From: JBBSHS01 sp038232515
GTDB taxonomy: Bacteria; Actinomycetota; Acidimicrobiia; Acidimicrobiales; JAUJNH01
Length of the DNA: 64,000 nt
NCBI GenBank assembly: GCA_038232515.1
Contig: JBBSHS010000001.1
Span: 1-64,000 of the forward strand
Reading direction: 5' to 3'
Below, in pieces: positions 50,157 to 60,702 of this stretch. Under the pieces are notes generated by a model, which saw only the letters and a list, made by a program, of their open reading frames with translations, was not told where the DNA came from and made no database searches. Every line of letters starts with the position of its first letter. The stretch's first letter is position 1. Made by a program: the position numbers and the translations under genes.

Positions 50157-51374
50157 GTGGCCCTGGTCGTCCAGAAGTTCGGGGGCACCTCGGTGGCCGA
50201 CGCCGACCGCATCCGGGCCGTGGCCGACCACATCGGTCGCACCCGTCGGCGGGGCCACGAGGTCGTCGCCGTGGTGAGCGCCATGGGCAAGACCACCGAC
50301 GAGCTCGAACGCCTGTCGCTGGAGGTCTCCGCCACCCGGCCCGGACGCGAGCTCGACATGCTGCTCAGCTCGGGAGAGCGGATCACCATGGCGCTGTTGT
50401 GCATGGCCCTCGCCGACCTCGGGGTGCCCTCGTCCAGCTTCACCGGCAGCCAGGCCGGCATCATCACCGACACCAGCCACACCCGGGCCAAGATCGTGGA
50501 GATCAGGGGCGACCGGATCCGGTCCGCCCTGGCCGATGGACAGGTGCCGGTGGTGGCCGGGTTCCAAGGGGTGAGCGTGGCCAAGGACGTCACCACTCTG
50601 GGCCGGGGCGGTTCCGACACCACGGCGGTGGCGCTGGCCGCCGTGCTCGACGCGTCCGTGTGCCAGATCTACACCGACGTCACCGGCGTGTTCAGCGCCG
50701 ACCCCCGCATCGTGCCGTCGGCCTACCGCATCGCCCGGCTCTCGTGGGAGGAGCTGCTGGAGATGTGTGCCGCCGGCTGCCCCAAGCCCGAGGTCCGGGC
50801 GGCCGAGTTCGCCCGCACCCACCAGGTGCCCCTCGAGGTGCGGTCATCCTTCACCTGGCAGCCCGGCAGCACCGTCCGTGAGGAGGACCACTCCATGGAG
50901 CAGGCCATCGTCAGCTCTGTCGTCCACGAGCCGGGGGAGGCCAAGGTCACCGTGACCGGGGTGCCCGACCGTGTCGGCGTGGCCGGCCAGCTGTTCACCG
51001 CGCTCGCCGAACACCATGTGAACGTCGACATGATCGTGCAGAGCATCTCGGTGCACGGCGTCACCGACATCAGCTTCACGGTGCCGTCGAGGGAGCTGGA
51101 GGCCAGCCTGGTCGTGGGGCGTTCTCTGCAGGCCGAGGTCGGCGCCACCGACGTCATCGGCGATGCGGCGGTGGCCAAGGTGAGCATCATCGGCGCCGGC
51201 ATGAAGACCAACCCGGGCGTGGCCGCTACCGTCTTCCGTGCCCTGGCCGCCGGGGGCGTGAACATCGAGATGATCTCCACCTCGCCCATCCGCATCTCCT
51301 GCGTGCTTCGCGAGGCCGACTGCGAGCGGGCCGTGCAGCTCCTCCACACCGCCTTCGAGCTGGACGCCGACTAG
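50157..51374 (+). CDS. lysC: Aspartate kinase
   Basis: 405 residues. N-terminal kinase: VVQKFGGTSVAD near 5-16, AVVSAMGKTTDEL, LLSSGERIT and TTLGRGGSDTTAVALA. C-terminal two ACT domains (about 265-405) bind Lys/Thr for feedback control: VTVTGVPDRVGVAGQLF, INVDMI-type segment and VSIIGAGMKTNPGVAA. Starts the aspartate family (Lys, Met, Thr, DAP). GTG 50157 is preceded by TACCCT at leaderless spacing. asd lies 3 kb away on the same strand, with the cysDNC operon inserted between. Confidence 0.95.
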   Translation: MALVVQKFGGTSVADADRIRAVADHIGRTRRRGHEVVAVVSAMGKTTDELERLSLEVSATRPGRELDMLLSSGERITMALLCMALADLGVPSSSFTGSQAGIITDTSHTRAKIVEIRGDRIRSALADGQVPVVAGFQGVSVAKDVTTLGRGGSDTTAVALAAVLDASVCQIYTDVTGVFSADPRIVPSAYRIARLSWEELLEMCAAGCPKPEVRAAEFARTHQVPLEVRSSFTWQPGSTVREEDHSMEQAIVSSVVHEPGEAKVTVTGVPDRVGVAGQLFTALAEHHVNVDMIVQSISVHGVTDISFTVPSRELEASLVVGRSLQAEVGATDVIGDAAVAKVSIIGAGMKTNPGVAATVFRALAAGGVNIEMISTSPIRISCVLREADCERAVQLLHTAFELDAD

Positions 51375-51437
51375 AGCCGGGCCCATATGGGGGTGGACAA
51401 GCCCTGTGGAGCTCTGATCACCCCCGTCTGGGGCCAC
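51375..51437. terminator. Hairpin between convergent lysC and cysC
   Basis: After the lysC stop, GGGCCCATATGGGGGTG and, 24 bases on, CACCCCCGTCTGGGGCC can pair through GGGGGTG/CACCCCC and parts of GGCCC. The second arm reaches into the end of cysC. The words resemble the inverted repeat at 39331-39396. Probably a bidirectional terminator. Confidence 0.45.
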
Positions 51438-52038
51438 CCGAACCGGGCGGGAGGTGGAGCAGCTCCAGCACAGAGGCGGCGGCCCCGGCGACGTCGGCCC
51501 CGGGCTCCAGGCGTAGGTCTGGGGCGGCCGGGGGCTCGTAGGGGTCGTCGATGCCGGTGAAACCGGACAGCTGGCCCGAGCGGGCCTTGGCGTAGAGACC
51601 TTTGGGGTCGCGGCGCTCGCACTCCGCCAACGGCGTGTCCACGAACACCTCGACGAAGGGCAGGGCCGCCGTCTCGTGGGCGGCCCGGACGCGGGCGCGG
51701 CCGTCGGCGTAGGGGGAGATGACCGGGGCCAGGGCCACGATGCCGGCATCGGCGAACAGACGCGCCACCTCACCGACGCGGCGCACGTTCTCCTCCCGGC
51801 CGGCCCGGTCGAAGCCCAGGTCCCCGTTCAACCCGTGGCGCAGGTTGTCGCCGTCCAGCAGGTAGCAGGGCCGGCCTTGGGCCAGCAGCAGGCGCTCTAC
51901 TTCGACGGCCACGGTCGACTTGCCCGACGCCGACAGGCCCGTGAACCACACGGTGGCGCCGCCGGGGGAGCCGATGGCGGCCAGCCGGGTGGCCCGCCCG
52001 GCGCCCGTGTGCCACACCACGCCGGTATTCGTCGTCAT
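51418..52038 (-). CDS. cysC: Adenylylsulfate (APS) kinase
   Basis: 206 residues. P-loop GLSASGKSTVAVEVE near 33-40, LLDGDNLRHGLNGDLGF (DGDN and substrate loop), REENVRRVGEVARLFADAG, and FVEVFVDTPLAECERRDPKGLY. It phosphorylates APS to PAPS. ATG 52038 shares one base with the cysN stop (TGATG). Stand-alone CysC rather than a CysN-CysC fusion. Last gene of cysD-cysN-cysC. Confidence 0.95.
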   Translation of the reverse strand: MTTNTGVVWHTGAGRATRLAAIGSPGGATVWFTGLSASGKSTVAVEVERLLLAQGRPCYLLDGDNLRHGLNGDLGFDRAGREENVRRVGEVARLFADAGIVALAPVISPYADGRARVRAAHETAALPFVEVFVDTPLAECERRDPKGLYAKARSGQLSGFTGIDDPYEPPAAPDLRLEPGADVAGAAASVLELLHLPPGSGGPRRG

Positions 52039-53285
52039 CACAGGATCATGCCTGCGGCCAGGGTGGCGGCGCTGGACTCGTCGATCAGGATGAAGCTGCC
52101 GGTGACCCGGTTGCGTTGGTAGGCGTCGTGGAACAGCGGCACCGTCGTGCGCAGGCTCACCCGGCCGATCTCGTTCAGGTCCAGGCGCGCGGCGGTCTCG
52201 TCGCGGTGGAGGGTGTTGACGTCGAGTCGGTACTGCAGGTCCTTGACCAGCGCCCGGGCCGTTCGGGTGGTGTGCTTGATGACGACTTTGGTCCCCTCGG
52301 TGAGCGACCGGTGGTCGGTCATCCAGCACACCATGGCGTCGATGTCCTGGCCCACCTTGGGCTGGTTGTGGAGCCGGCAGATCATGTCGCCCCGGCTCAC
52401 GTCCAGGTCGTCGGCCAGGCGGACGGCCACCGACATGGGGGCGAAGGCCTCGGCCACCGGCCCGTCCAAGGCGTCGATGGACTCGATTTTGGACGTCAGG
52501 CCCGACGGCAGCACCATCACCTCGTCGCCCGGCTTGAGTACGCCGCCCGCCACCTGGCCGGCGTAGGAGCGGTAGTCGGGCCATTCGGCCGACTGCGGCC
52601 GGATGACGTACTGCACGGGCAGGCGGACGTCTATGAGGTTGCGGTCCGAGGCGATGAACACGTCCTCGAGATGGTGCAACAGCGAGGTTCCGTCGTACCA
52701 CGTCATGTTGGCCGACCGCTCGACGACGTTGTCGCCCTGGAGGGCCGAGACCGGGATGAAGGTCAGGTCGTGTACGTCCAGCTTGGTGGCGAACTGCCGG
52801 AACTCGTCCTTCAGCTCCTCGAACCGGCCCTGGTCCCAGCCCACCAGGTCCATCTTGTTGACACATAGGACGAGGTGGGGGACCCGCAGCAGGGCGGCAA
52901 GGAAAGCATGCCGGCGGGACTGCTCGACGATGCCGTTGCGGGCGTCGACGAGGATGAGGGCCAGGTTGGCGGTCGACGCCCCTGTCACCATGTTGCGGGT
53001 GTACTGGATGTGCCCAGGGGTGTCGGCGATGATGAACTTGCGCCTGGGGGTTGAGAAATAGCGGTAGGCGACGTCGATGGTGATGCCCTGCTCGCGTTCT
53101 GCCCTCAACCCGTCGGTCAACAGCGCCAGGTTGGTGGTGTCGTCGCCCCGGCGCTGCGAATAGCGCTCGATGGCCTCGAGCTGGTCCTCGAAGATGCCCT
53201 TGGCGTCGTACAGCAGCCGCCCGATGAGCGTCGACTTGCCGTCGTCGACCGAGCCGGCGGTGGCCAGCCGCAGCAGCTCCGTCAT
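52038..53285 (-). CDS. cysN: Sulfate adenylyltransferase GTPase subunit
   Basis: 415 residues, EF-Tu-like GTPase. G1 GSVDDGKSTLIGRLL near 12, G2 region EREQGITIDVAYRYF, G3 ADTPGHIQYTRNM, G4 CVNKMDLVGW, then two beta-barrel domains. GTP hydrolysis drives APS formation by CysD. ATG 53285 (MTELLRLATAG) fits. Lies 25 bases after cysD and overlaps cysC. No fused kinase domain. Confidence 0.96.
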   Translation of the reverse strand: MTELLRLATAGSVDDGKSTLIGRLLYDAKGIFEDQLEAIERYSQRRGDDTTNLALLTDGLRAEREQGITIDVAYRYFSTPRRKFIIADTPGHIQYTRNMVTGASTANLALILVDARNGIVEQSRRHAFLAALLRVPHLVLCVNKMDLVGWDQGRFEELKDEFRQFATKLDVHDLTFIPVSALQGDNVVERSANMTWYDGTSLLHHLEDVFIASDRNLIDVRLPVQYVIRPQSAEWPDYRSYAGQVAGGVLKPGDEVMVLPSGLTSKIESIDALDGPVAEAFAPMSVAVRLADDLDVSRGDMICRLHNQPKVGQDIDAMVCWMTDHRSLTEGTKVVIKHTTRTARALVKDLQYRLDVNTLHRDETAARLDLNEIGRVSLRTTVPLFHDAYQRNRVTGSFILIDESSAATLAAGMIL

Positions 53286-53310
53286 GTCCGCGCCCTCGTG
53301 CCCGCGGGCA

Positions 53311-54219
53311 TCAGAAGTAACCCTCTTTCTTGCGGTCCTCCATGGCGGCTTCGGAGAACCTGTCGTCGGCCCGGGTGGCGCCCCGTTCGGTGATGCGGGT
53401 GGCGGCCACCTCGGCCACGATGTCCGATGCCGCCCGGGCCGCCGACTCCACCGCACCGGTGCAGGTCACGTCGCCCACCGTGCGATAGCGCACGGAGGCC
53501 TCGAAGGGTTCCTCGCCGGGCAGGGTTTGGACCGGTCCGCCGACGCCCAGGAGCATGCCGTCACGGCGGACCACCGTGCGACGGTGGGAGTAGTAGATCG
53601 ACGGCACCTCGATGCCTTCGGCCTCGATGTACTGCCAGATGTCCAGCTCGGTCCAGTTGCTGAGCGGGAACACCCGGAAATGCTCGCCTCGGGCCCGGCG
53701 CCCGTTGTACAGCGACCACAGCTCGGGTCGCTGCGCCTTGGGGTCCCACTGCCCGAACTCGTCGCGGACACTGAAGACCCGCTCTTTGGCCCTGGCCTTC
53801 TCCTCGTCCCGGCGGGCGCCCCCGAAGACGGCGTCGAAGCCGTGGGTCTCGATGCCATCGAGCAGCGTGGTGGTCTGCAGCCGGTTACGGCTGGCCCGGG
53901 GACCGGTCTCTTCGACCACCCGGCCGGTGTCGATCGAGGCCTGGACGCTGGCCACCACCAAGCGGACGCCCAGCTCTGCCACCAGGCGGTCGCGGAGCTC
54001 GATCACCTCGTCGAAGTTCTCCCCGGTGTCGACGTGCATCAGCGGGAAGGGCAGGCGTGACGGCCAGAACGCCTTTTGGGCCAGCCGCAGCATGACGATC
54101 GAGTCCTTGCCGCCGGAGAAGAGCAGGCCGGGGCGTTCGAGCTCGGCCACCACTTCACGGAAGATGTGGACCGATTCCGCCTCCAGGGCGTCGAGGTGGG
54201 ACAGCTGGTACGTGGCCAT
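53311..54219 (-). CDS. cysD: Sulfate adenylyltransferase subunit 2
   Basis: 302 residues, PAPS-reductase-like ATP pyrophosphatase fold. PP-loop LLFSGGKDSIVML near 39-46, LMHVDTGENFDEVIELRD, VFGGARRDEEKARAKER and PLSNWTELDIWQYI are diagnostic. It forms APS from ATP and sulfate with CysN. ATG 54219 (MATYQLSHLDALEAES) matches the family. First gene of the operon; the large inverted repeat at 54298-54360 lies in its upstream region. Confidence 0.96.
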   Translation of the reverse strand: MATYQLSHLDALEAESVHIFREVVAELERPGLLFSGGKDSIVMLRLAQKAFWPSRLPFPLMHVDTGENFDEVIELRDRLVAELGVRLVVASVQASIDTGRVVEETGPRASRNRLQTTTLLDGIETHGFDAVFGGARRDEEKARAKERVFSVRDEFGQWDPKAQRPELWSLYNGRRARGEHFRVFPLSNWTELDIWQYIEAEGIEVPSIYYSHRRTVVRRDGMLLGVGGPVQTLPGEEPFEASVRYRTVGDVTCTGAVESAARAASDIVAEVAATRITERGATRADDRFSEAAMEDRKKEGYF

Positions 54220-54281
54220 TACGGCCCACACGGTGCCGTACCCAAAGCTGACTCGGCAAGTCGGGATTGCCGGTCCGATAG

Positions 54282-55415
<1,134 letters not shown>

Positions 55416-55426
55416 CGGGAGGGCTC

Positions 55427-56215
55427 GTGGCCGTCGAGCGCCCGCGGTGGCCGGCCCGTCCCCCGGGAGCGCCAGCCTTCGAGCACATGGATGTGCCGGG
55501 GGCGGCACGGCCGGACGTCTGGGCTCAGGCTCCGCCCGGCGGGCCGGCCTCCGGGGTGGTCCTGCCGGCCTGGGTGGTCACGTTGGCCAAGACCCTGACC
55601 GTGGGCTGCGTGGCCGCCGCCGTGCTCGCTCCTGTGGCTCTGCTCTTCAACCTGCACGAGGGCGGCTCGGCCTCGGGCCCGGCCGTCCCGTTCTCCACCA
55701 CCACGTCGACCACCCCACCGCCGACCGGGCTTGTCCGGCCCCTCCGCCCCACTGTCACCCAGCCGGCGCCGACCACCACGACGGTGGTCCCGGGCACCTC
55801 GCTCGCCTCGCAGAAGGTGTGCACTCTGGTGCAGGACGCCGAGGCCCAGGCCGTCCTGGGTGCAGTCCCGGCGTCGCGCAACCCGGGCACCACCAGCGGT
55901 TTCGGGCCGCCCATGGACGCCTGTGTGATCTCCGTCGGCTCGGCCGGTGACCCGGCCGCCGCCCAGCTCGTCGTGGCCGTGGGGGACGACACCGACTTCC
56001 TACTGGCCGAGGCCAACGAGCCCACCGCCTCCGACCTGGGAGTGGGTGACGACTCCTACGTGGCCGTCCGCCCCCGCAGCTCGCCCCGCTCGGTGGCGCT
56101 GGGGCTGTTGCAGCAGGACCGGTCGGTGATCCTCGAGATCATCGGCTCCAAGGCGTCCGACGACGGAGTGGCCGCCGCCCGCCAGCTCCTGGTCGCCGTC
56201 CGCTCCCGTCTCTAA
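55427..56215 (+). CDS. Membrane-anchored secreted protein with Pro/Thr linker
   Basis: 262 residues. A proline-rich cytosolic N-terminus (about 1-45), one membrane helix (VTLAKTLTVGCVAAAVLAPVALLF, about 50-74), a Thr/Pro linker (about 88-120), and an external domain of about 135 residues with two Cys (VCTLVQDAEA and DACVISVG). The domain pattern resembles DUF3558-type surface proteins but this is weak. GTG start behind GGGAGGG, 11 bases after asd, so likely cotranscribed. Confidence 0.7.
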   Translation: MAVERPRWPARPPGAPAFEHMDVPGAARPDVWAQAPPGGPASGVVLPAWVVTLAKTLTVGCVAAAVLAPVALLFNLHEGGSASGPAVPFSTTTSTTPPPTGLVRPLRPTVTQPAPTTTTVVPGTSLASQKVCTLVQDAEAQAVLGAVPASRNPGTTSGFGPPMDACVISVGSAGDPAAAQLVVAVGDDTDFLLAEANEPTASDLGVGDDSYVAVRPRSSPRSVALGLLQQDRSVILEIIGSKASDDGVAAARQLLVAVRSRL

Positions 56216-56277
56216 CCGGGCCGCCGGCATTTGATGTGCCGTGAGCTGCGTTACCGCCGGATCCTCCGGCCCGGCCC

Positions 56278-57078
56278 TCAGCGGACGGCAAGGACCTCGC
56301 CGTGCAGGACGGCGAAGAAGCCATCGGCCTGGTCTGCCCACCGCCGCCATGCCGTCGCCATCCGGGCCAGCTCCTGCGGCTCGGACAGCGCAGAGCCGAC
56401 GGCCTGCTCGGCGAAGGACGAGAGCTCGACCCGCTCGGCCCAGAGGTCGCCCCACCAGCGGCGGCTCTTGGGCTCGGCGAACGTCCACGTGGAGCTGCTC
56501 ACCCGGACGTCGGTGAAACCTGCGGACTGCACCCATCCCAGGAGCCGGCGGCCGGCGTCGGCGTGGGCCCCGTTGAGGGCGACGATCTGGAGGTAGAGCT
56601 CGAGCCAGCGGTCCAGGAGAGGATCAGCCGGGGCCCAGGCGAAGGCCGGGTAGTCGCTGTCGCGCACGGCCAGGACGCCGCCCGGTCGCAGCACCCGACG
56701 CATCTGCCCGACGGCGGCGACGGGATCGGTGAGGTGTTGGAGGACCTGGTGGGCATGGACCACGTCGAAGGAGCCATCGTCGAAGTCGAGGCTGTACACG
56801 TCTCCGGCCATGAAGCGGGCGTTGCCGACCATCTCACGGCGGCGCAGTTCTTCGGCCCCGGCCACGACGTCGGCCGAGCGGTCGATGCCGGTCACCACGC
56901 CCGGCTCGACCAGCTTGGCCAGATCGAGGGTGATGGTCCCGGGGCCGCATCCGACATCGAGCAGCCGCTGGCCCGGCGCCAGGGAGCCCAGTAGGTAGGC
57001 GGCGGAGTTCTCGGCGGTCCGCCACCGGTGGCTGCGCAGCACCGACTCGTGGTGCCCGTGGGTGTAGTTGTCCTCCAC
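56278..57078 (-). CDS. Class I SAM-dependent methyltransferase (Methyltransf_11 type)
   Basis: About 266 residues. Motif I LLDVGCGPGTITLDLAKLV near 40-50, acidic VTGIDRSADVVAGAEE, motif for AdoMet adenine VYSLDFDDGSFDVVHAHQVLQHL and VLRPGGVLAVRD. The N-terminus NYTHGHHESVLRSHRWRTAENSA is typical of the UbiE-like group in actinobacteria. Substrate unknown. GTG 57078 is the likely start; GTG 57099 is an alternative. Divergent from the gene at 57146. Confidence 0.85.
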   Translation of the reverse strand: MEDNYTHGHHESVLRSHRWRTAENSAAYLLGSLAPGQRLLDVGCGPGTITLDLAKLVEPGVVTGIDRSADVVAGAEELRRREMVGNARFMAGDVYSLDFDDGSFDVVHAHQVLQHLTDPVAAVGQMRRVLRPGGVLAVRDSDYPAFAWAPADPLLDRWLELYLQIVALNGAHADAGRRLLGWVQSAGFTDVRVSSSTWTFAEPKSRRWWGDLWAERVELSSFAEQAVGSALSEPQELARMATAWRRWADQADGFFAVLHGEVLAVR

Positions 57079-57145
57079 CGGCCCACTCTGCCAGGCCACC
57101 GCCGACCCGCCCGTGTCTTTGCCCGTCACTACGCTGTACCACCGC

Positions 57146-57769
57146 ATGCGGAGCTGTTTCGACAAGGCTTCGGGCGCCTTCGCCACGGTGGTCGGCGCTT
57201 TGGGCAGCGACGACTGGGAACGGCCCGCCCTCGGGCAATGGTCGGTACGCGACCTCGTCGGCCACACCAGCCGGGCCCTTTCGACGGTCGAGGCCTATCT
57301 GGGCGACCGGCCCCGTCCGAGCGGCGACCACCCGGTCCCCGGCGTCATCGACGACCCGACCGTCTACTGGCTGGCGGCCCGGTCCAGCCTGGCCGACCCG
57401 GACGCCGTGGCCCGGCGGGGCCGGGAGGCGGGCGCCGCTCTGGGGGCCGACCCGGCCGCCGCCGTCGCCTCACTCGCCGCCCGGGTGACGGCCCTTGTGG
57501 CCCAGACGTCCGACGAGGCGGTCGTGGCCAGTCCGGTGGGGCCGATGACCCTGTCCGCCTACCTGCCGACCCGGATCTTCGAGCTCACCGTGCACAGCCT
57601 CGATCTGGCCCGGGCCACCGGGACGGAGGTGCCGGCGGCGCTCGCCGAGCCGATCGGCGCCAGTCTGCTCATGGCGGCGCGAATGGCGCAGGACCGGCCC
57701 GATTCGGGCCATCTGCTGTTGGCCCTCACCGGCCGGGGGCCGATACCAGCGGGTTTCAGCGTGGTCTGA
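57146..57769 (+). CDS. Maleylpyruvate isomerase-family (DinB-like) protein
   Basis: About 207 residues of the four-helix DinB/MDMPI fold. LGSDDWERPALGQWSVRDLVGHTSRALSTVEAYL (here DDWERPALGQWSVRDLVGH) is the family signature with the first metal His; ARIFELTVHSLDLA-like TRIFELTVHSLDLAR supplies the second. Members are mycothiol-dependent in actinobacteria. Substrate unknown. ATG 57146; TACGCT lies 16 bases upstream as a possible -10. Confidence 0.8.
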   Translation: MRSCFDKASGAFATVVGALGSDDWERPALGQWSVRDLVGHTSRALSTVEAYLGDRPRPSGDHPVPGVIDDPTVYWLAARSSLADPDAVARRGREAGAALGADPAAAVASLAARVTALVAQTSDEAVVASPVGPMTLSAYLPTRIFELTVHSLDLARATGTEVPAALAEPIGASLLMAARMAQDRPDSGHLLLALTGRGPIPAGFSVV

Positions 57770-57779
57770 GGCTTGGCCG

Positions 57780-58778
57780 TCAGGTCTGTGCGCCGGCCGA
57801 CCGGCGGGCGTTGGGTGGCGACGGCTCGTCCCAGATGCCGGCCGCCTTCCACAACAGCTTGGAGGCGGGGTTGACGAGCCCGAGCTCCACCCACAGGCGG
57901 CGCGTCTTGGCCACCGAGTCCTTGAGCAGCTGGGACCCTTCGAGCGACCCGAATGCCTGGCGGACGACGGACCGGGGTATCCGGTTGTTGCGCACGAGGT
58001 CGGCCGGTGGCCGCAGCATGAGCCGGCTCATGATGCCGAGGACGATGGGGGCTACCGCCGCCAACAGGTGTCGGCGCACGAAGCCCAGCGCGGGAACATC
58101 GTGCCTCAGGTGGTGACGGGCGAAGGAGAGGTGGCGCGCCTCCTCGGTGACGTGGATGCGCATGATCCGCTCCACCAGCGGGTGGCGAACGGCTCCGTCT
58201 TCGAGCTGACGGCGCTGCAGGTGGTCGATCGGGTCCTCCCCACCCAGGACGAAGACGAAGAACATCGACGGGAACCAGCGGCTGAGGGGCACGATGGTCA
58301 GCTCGGCCAGGACCCGCAGCGACCTGGGCATCCCCCGGACCGGGAGCCGGGAGCGGTTCGTGAACTCCTGGAACATCAACGTGTGCTGGGACTCTTCGAT
58401 GATCTCGTGGTGAAGGTAGCGGAACTCGGGGGCGCCGTTGGGCAGGGTGAAGGCGTACCGCAGCAGCCCCCGTTGGAGCAGGTTCTCGAAGTGCCAGCCC
58501 ACCTTCATGAAGGCGGCGTAGCGGTACAGCCCGATCCGGGCCCGGACCGCAGCCGGCTGGGAGCGGTACCACTCGCTGGCCCCGAGCGGGTCGTGGCCCG
58601 GCAGGTCCAGCCTGGGATCGTCGGGGACGAGGGCCATGTCCGAGCTGTCCCAGGCGACGTCGGTGTAGGCCTCGAAGTGCCTGTCCACCGACAGCCGGCT
58701 GAGCCGGTCGAGCATGGTGCGGAACCCGTCGCTGTCGGCGGCGTCTTCGCCGGCCTCCTGGTCGAGGACGTCGCTCAT
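57780..58778 (-). CDS. AurF-like diiron oxygenase
   Basis: 332 residues. A ferritin-like four-helix diiron protein of the AurF (p-aminobenzoate N-oxygenase) type. Iron ligands are suggested by LHHEIIEESQHTLMFQEF (ExxH) and VTEEARHLSFARHHL (ExxxH-like) near residues 122-140 and 210-225. It may oxidise amines or fatty substrates. The ATG overlaps the stop of the upstream hydrolase (ATGA), so the pair is coupled. Some family members are of unknown activity. Confidence 0.82.
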   Translation of the reverse strand: MSDVLDQEAGEDAADSDGFRTMLDRLSRLSVDRHFEAYTDVAWDSSDMALVPDDPRLDLPGHDPLGASEWYRSQPAAVRARIGLYRYAAFMKVGWHFENLLQRGLLRYAFTLPNGAPEFRYLHHEIIEESQHTLMFQEFTNRSRLPVRGMPRSLRVLAELTIVPLSRWFPSMFFVFVLGGEDPIDHLQRRQLEDGAVRHPLVERIMRIHVTEEARHLSFARHHLRHDVPALGFVRRHLLAAVAPIVLGIMSRLMLRPPADLVRNNRIPRSVVRQAFGSLEGSQLLKDSVAKTRRLWVELGLVNPASKLLWKAAGIWDEPSPPNARRSAGAQT

Positions 58779-59785
58779 CGGTGCCCCCCTTCGCCGCTGG
58801 AATTGGTGGTGGGTGTCAGCGCCGTCGGGACGGCGTCGGTCGACCCATCGCCGTGGGCCTGGGCGATCAGGTCGGCCAGCAGGTCCGGTGCCTCGAACGG
58901 CAGCATATGCCCGGCGCCCGGCACCTCGACCAGGCGGGCGCCCGGGATGGCAGCGACGATGGCCTGGCTGAAGCGGACGGGGGTTAGGACGTCGCGGCGC
59001 CCGACCACCACGGTGGTGGGCACGGCGACGTCGGCCAGCCCGTCGCGCAGGTCCATGGCCTGCATGGCCTTGAGGTAGGCGAGGCGCACGGCGGATGGCG
59101 TCGTCGAGAACCCGCTCTGGGTGATGGCCAGATGCCGGCGGCTGATGCTGCGCCCGGCCGTGGGGCGAACGAGCACCGAGCCGATCCGTCCGGCGACCAG
59201 GCGACCCACCAGCTCGTTGCCCACGACCGTGGCGGCGACGTGGCCCAAGTACATCAGACCGGTGAGGCGGCTGGCCGTCGACACCAGCACCAGGGCCCTC
59301 ACCCGCTGGGCGGTCACATCCGGGTGGTCCACGGCCAGGGCCTGGACGGCCATGCCGCCCATCGAGTGGCCGGCCACGACCGCGTAGCGGGCGTCGACGG
59401 CTTCGAGCACGGACCGCAGGTCGTCACCCAGCTGGGCCACCGTGGGCGCCGTGTCGCCCAGCGTCGACGTGCCGTGGCCCCGCTGGTCGTACAGCACGAG
59501 CCGGTGACCGGCGTCGAGGAGCCGGCTGGTGACCGGCGACCACACGTCCCTTGTCCCCGTCCAGCAATGTGAGAGCACGACGTCAGGCCCATCGCCGATG
59601 ACCACCCCGTCGAGAACGGCGCCGTCGTCGGCCTCCACCTTGAAGGACTCACCGGTACCCAGCTGGTCCTCGAGGTCGTCATCCTCGCTGCGCGCCCGTC
59701 GCCGGGCCACCTCCGCGCCGACGACCGTGGCCGCCACCGCTCCGGCCGCGCCCCACCCGACGGACCGCTTCACGACAGCCTCCAC
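58775..59785 (-). CDS. Alpha/beta hydrolase with N-terminal membrane segment
   Basis: 336 residues. An N-terminal hydrophobic stretch (GWGAAGAVAATVVGAEVARR), then an alpha/beta hydrolase: VVLSHCWTGTRDVW (oxyanion region), YDQRGHGTS, nucleophile AGHSMGGMAVQ (Ser near 143), Asp in VVGRRDVLTP and His in PGAGHMLPFE. Probably an esterase or lipase at the membrane. GTG 59785. Upstream of and coupled to the diiron gene. Confidence 0.85.
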   Translation of the reverse strand: MEAVVKRSVGWGAAGAVAATVVGAEVARRRARSEDDDLEDQLGTGESFKVEADDGAVLDGVVIGDGPDVVLSHCWTGTRDVWSPVTSRLLDAGHRLVLYDQRGHGTSTLGDTAPTVAQLGDDLRSVLEAVDARYAVVAGHSMGGMAVQALAVDHPDVTAQRVRALVLVSTASRLTGLMYLGHVAATVVGNELVGRLVAGRIGSVLVRPTAGRSISRRHLAITQSGFSTTPSAVRLAYLKAMQAMDLRDGLADVAVPTTVVVGRRDVLTPVRFSQAIVAAIPGARLVEVPGAGHMLPFEAPDLLADLIAQAHGDGSTDAVPTALTPTTNSSGEGGHR

Positions 59786-59969
59786 CGGTCAGTGCCAGTC
59801 TGGGGATGCCCGGGCCCGACGCGGCCACGATGTCGCACGGTCTGAACGATGGCACGGGTCGGCGGCCGGGTCCACCGCCGGCCCGCGCCAGCCATGTCCG
59901 TCGGCGCCGTCGGCCCTCCGCTGGCCTGGCCGCGGTGGCTCGGGGGCCGTGGTCGGCTTGGATATAGCC

Positions 59970-60644
<675 letters not shown>

Positions 60645-60702
60645 GCGGCACCCGAAGGCCAACCACGCCGATCGCTCGGCGGTCCGTGCCGCCGCACGCG
60701 CC

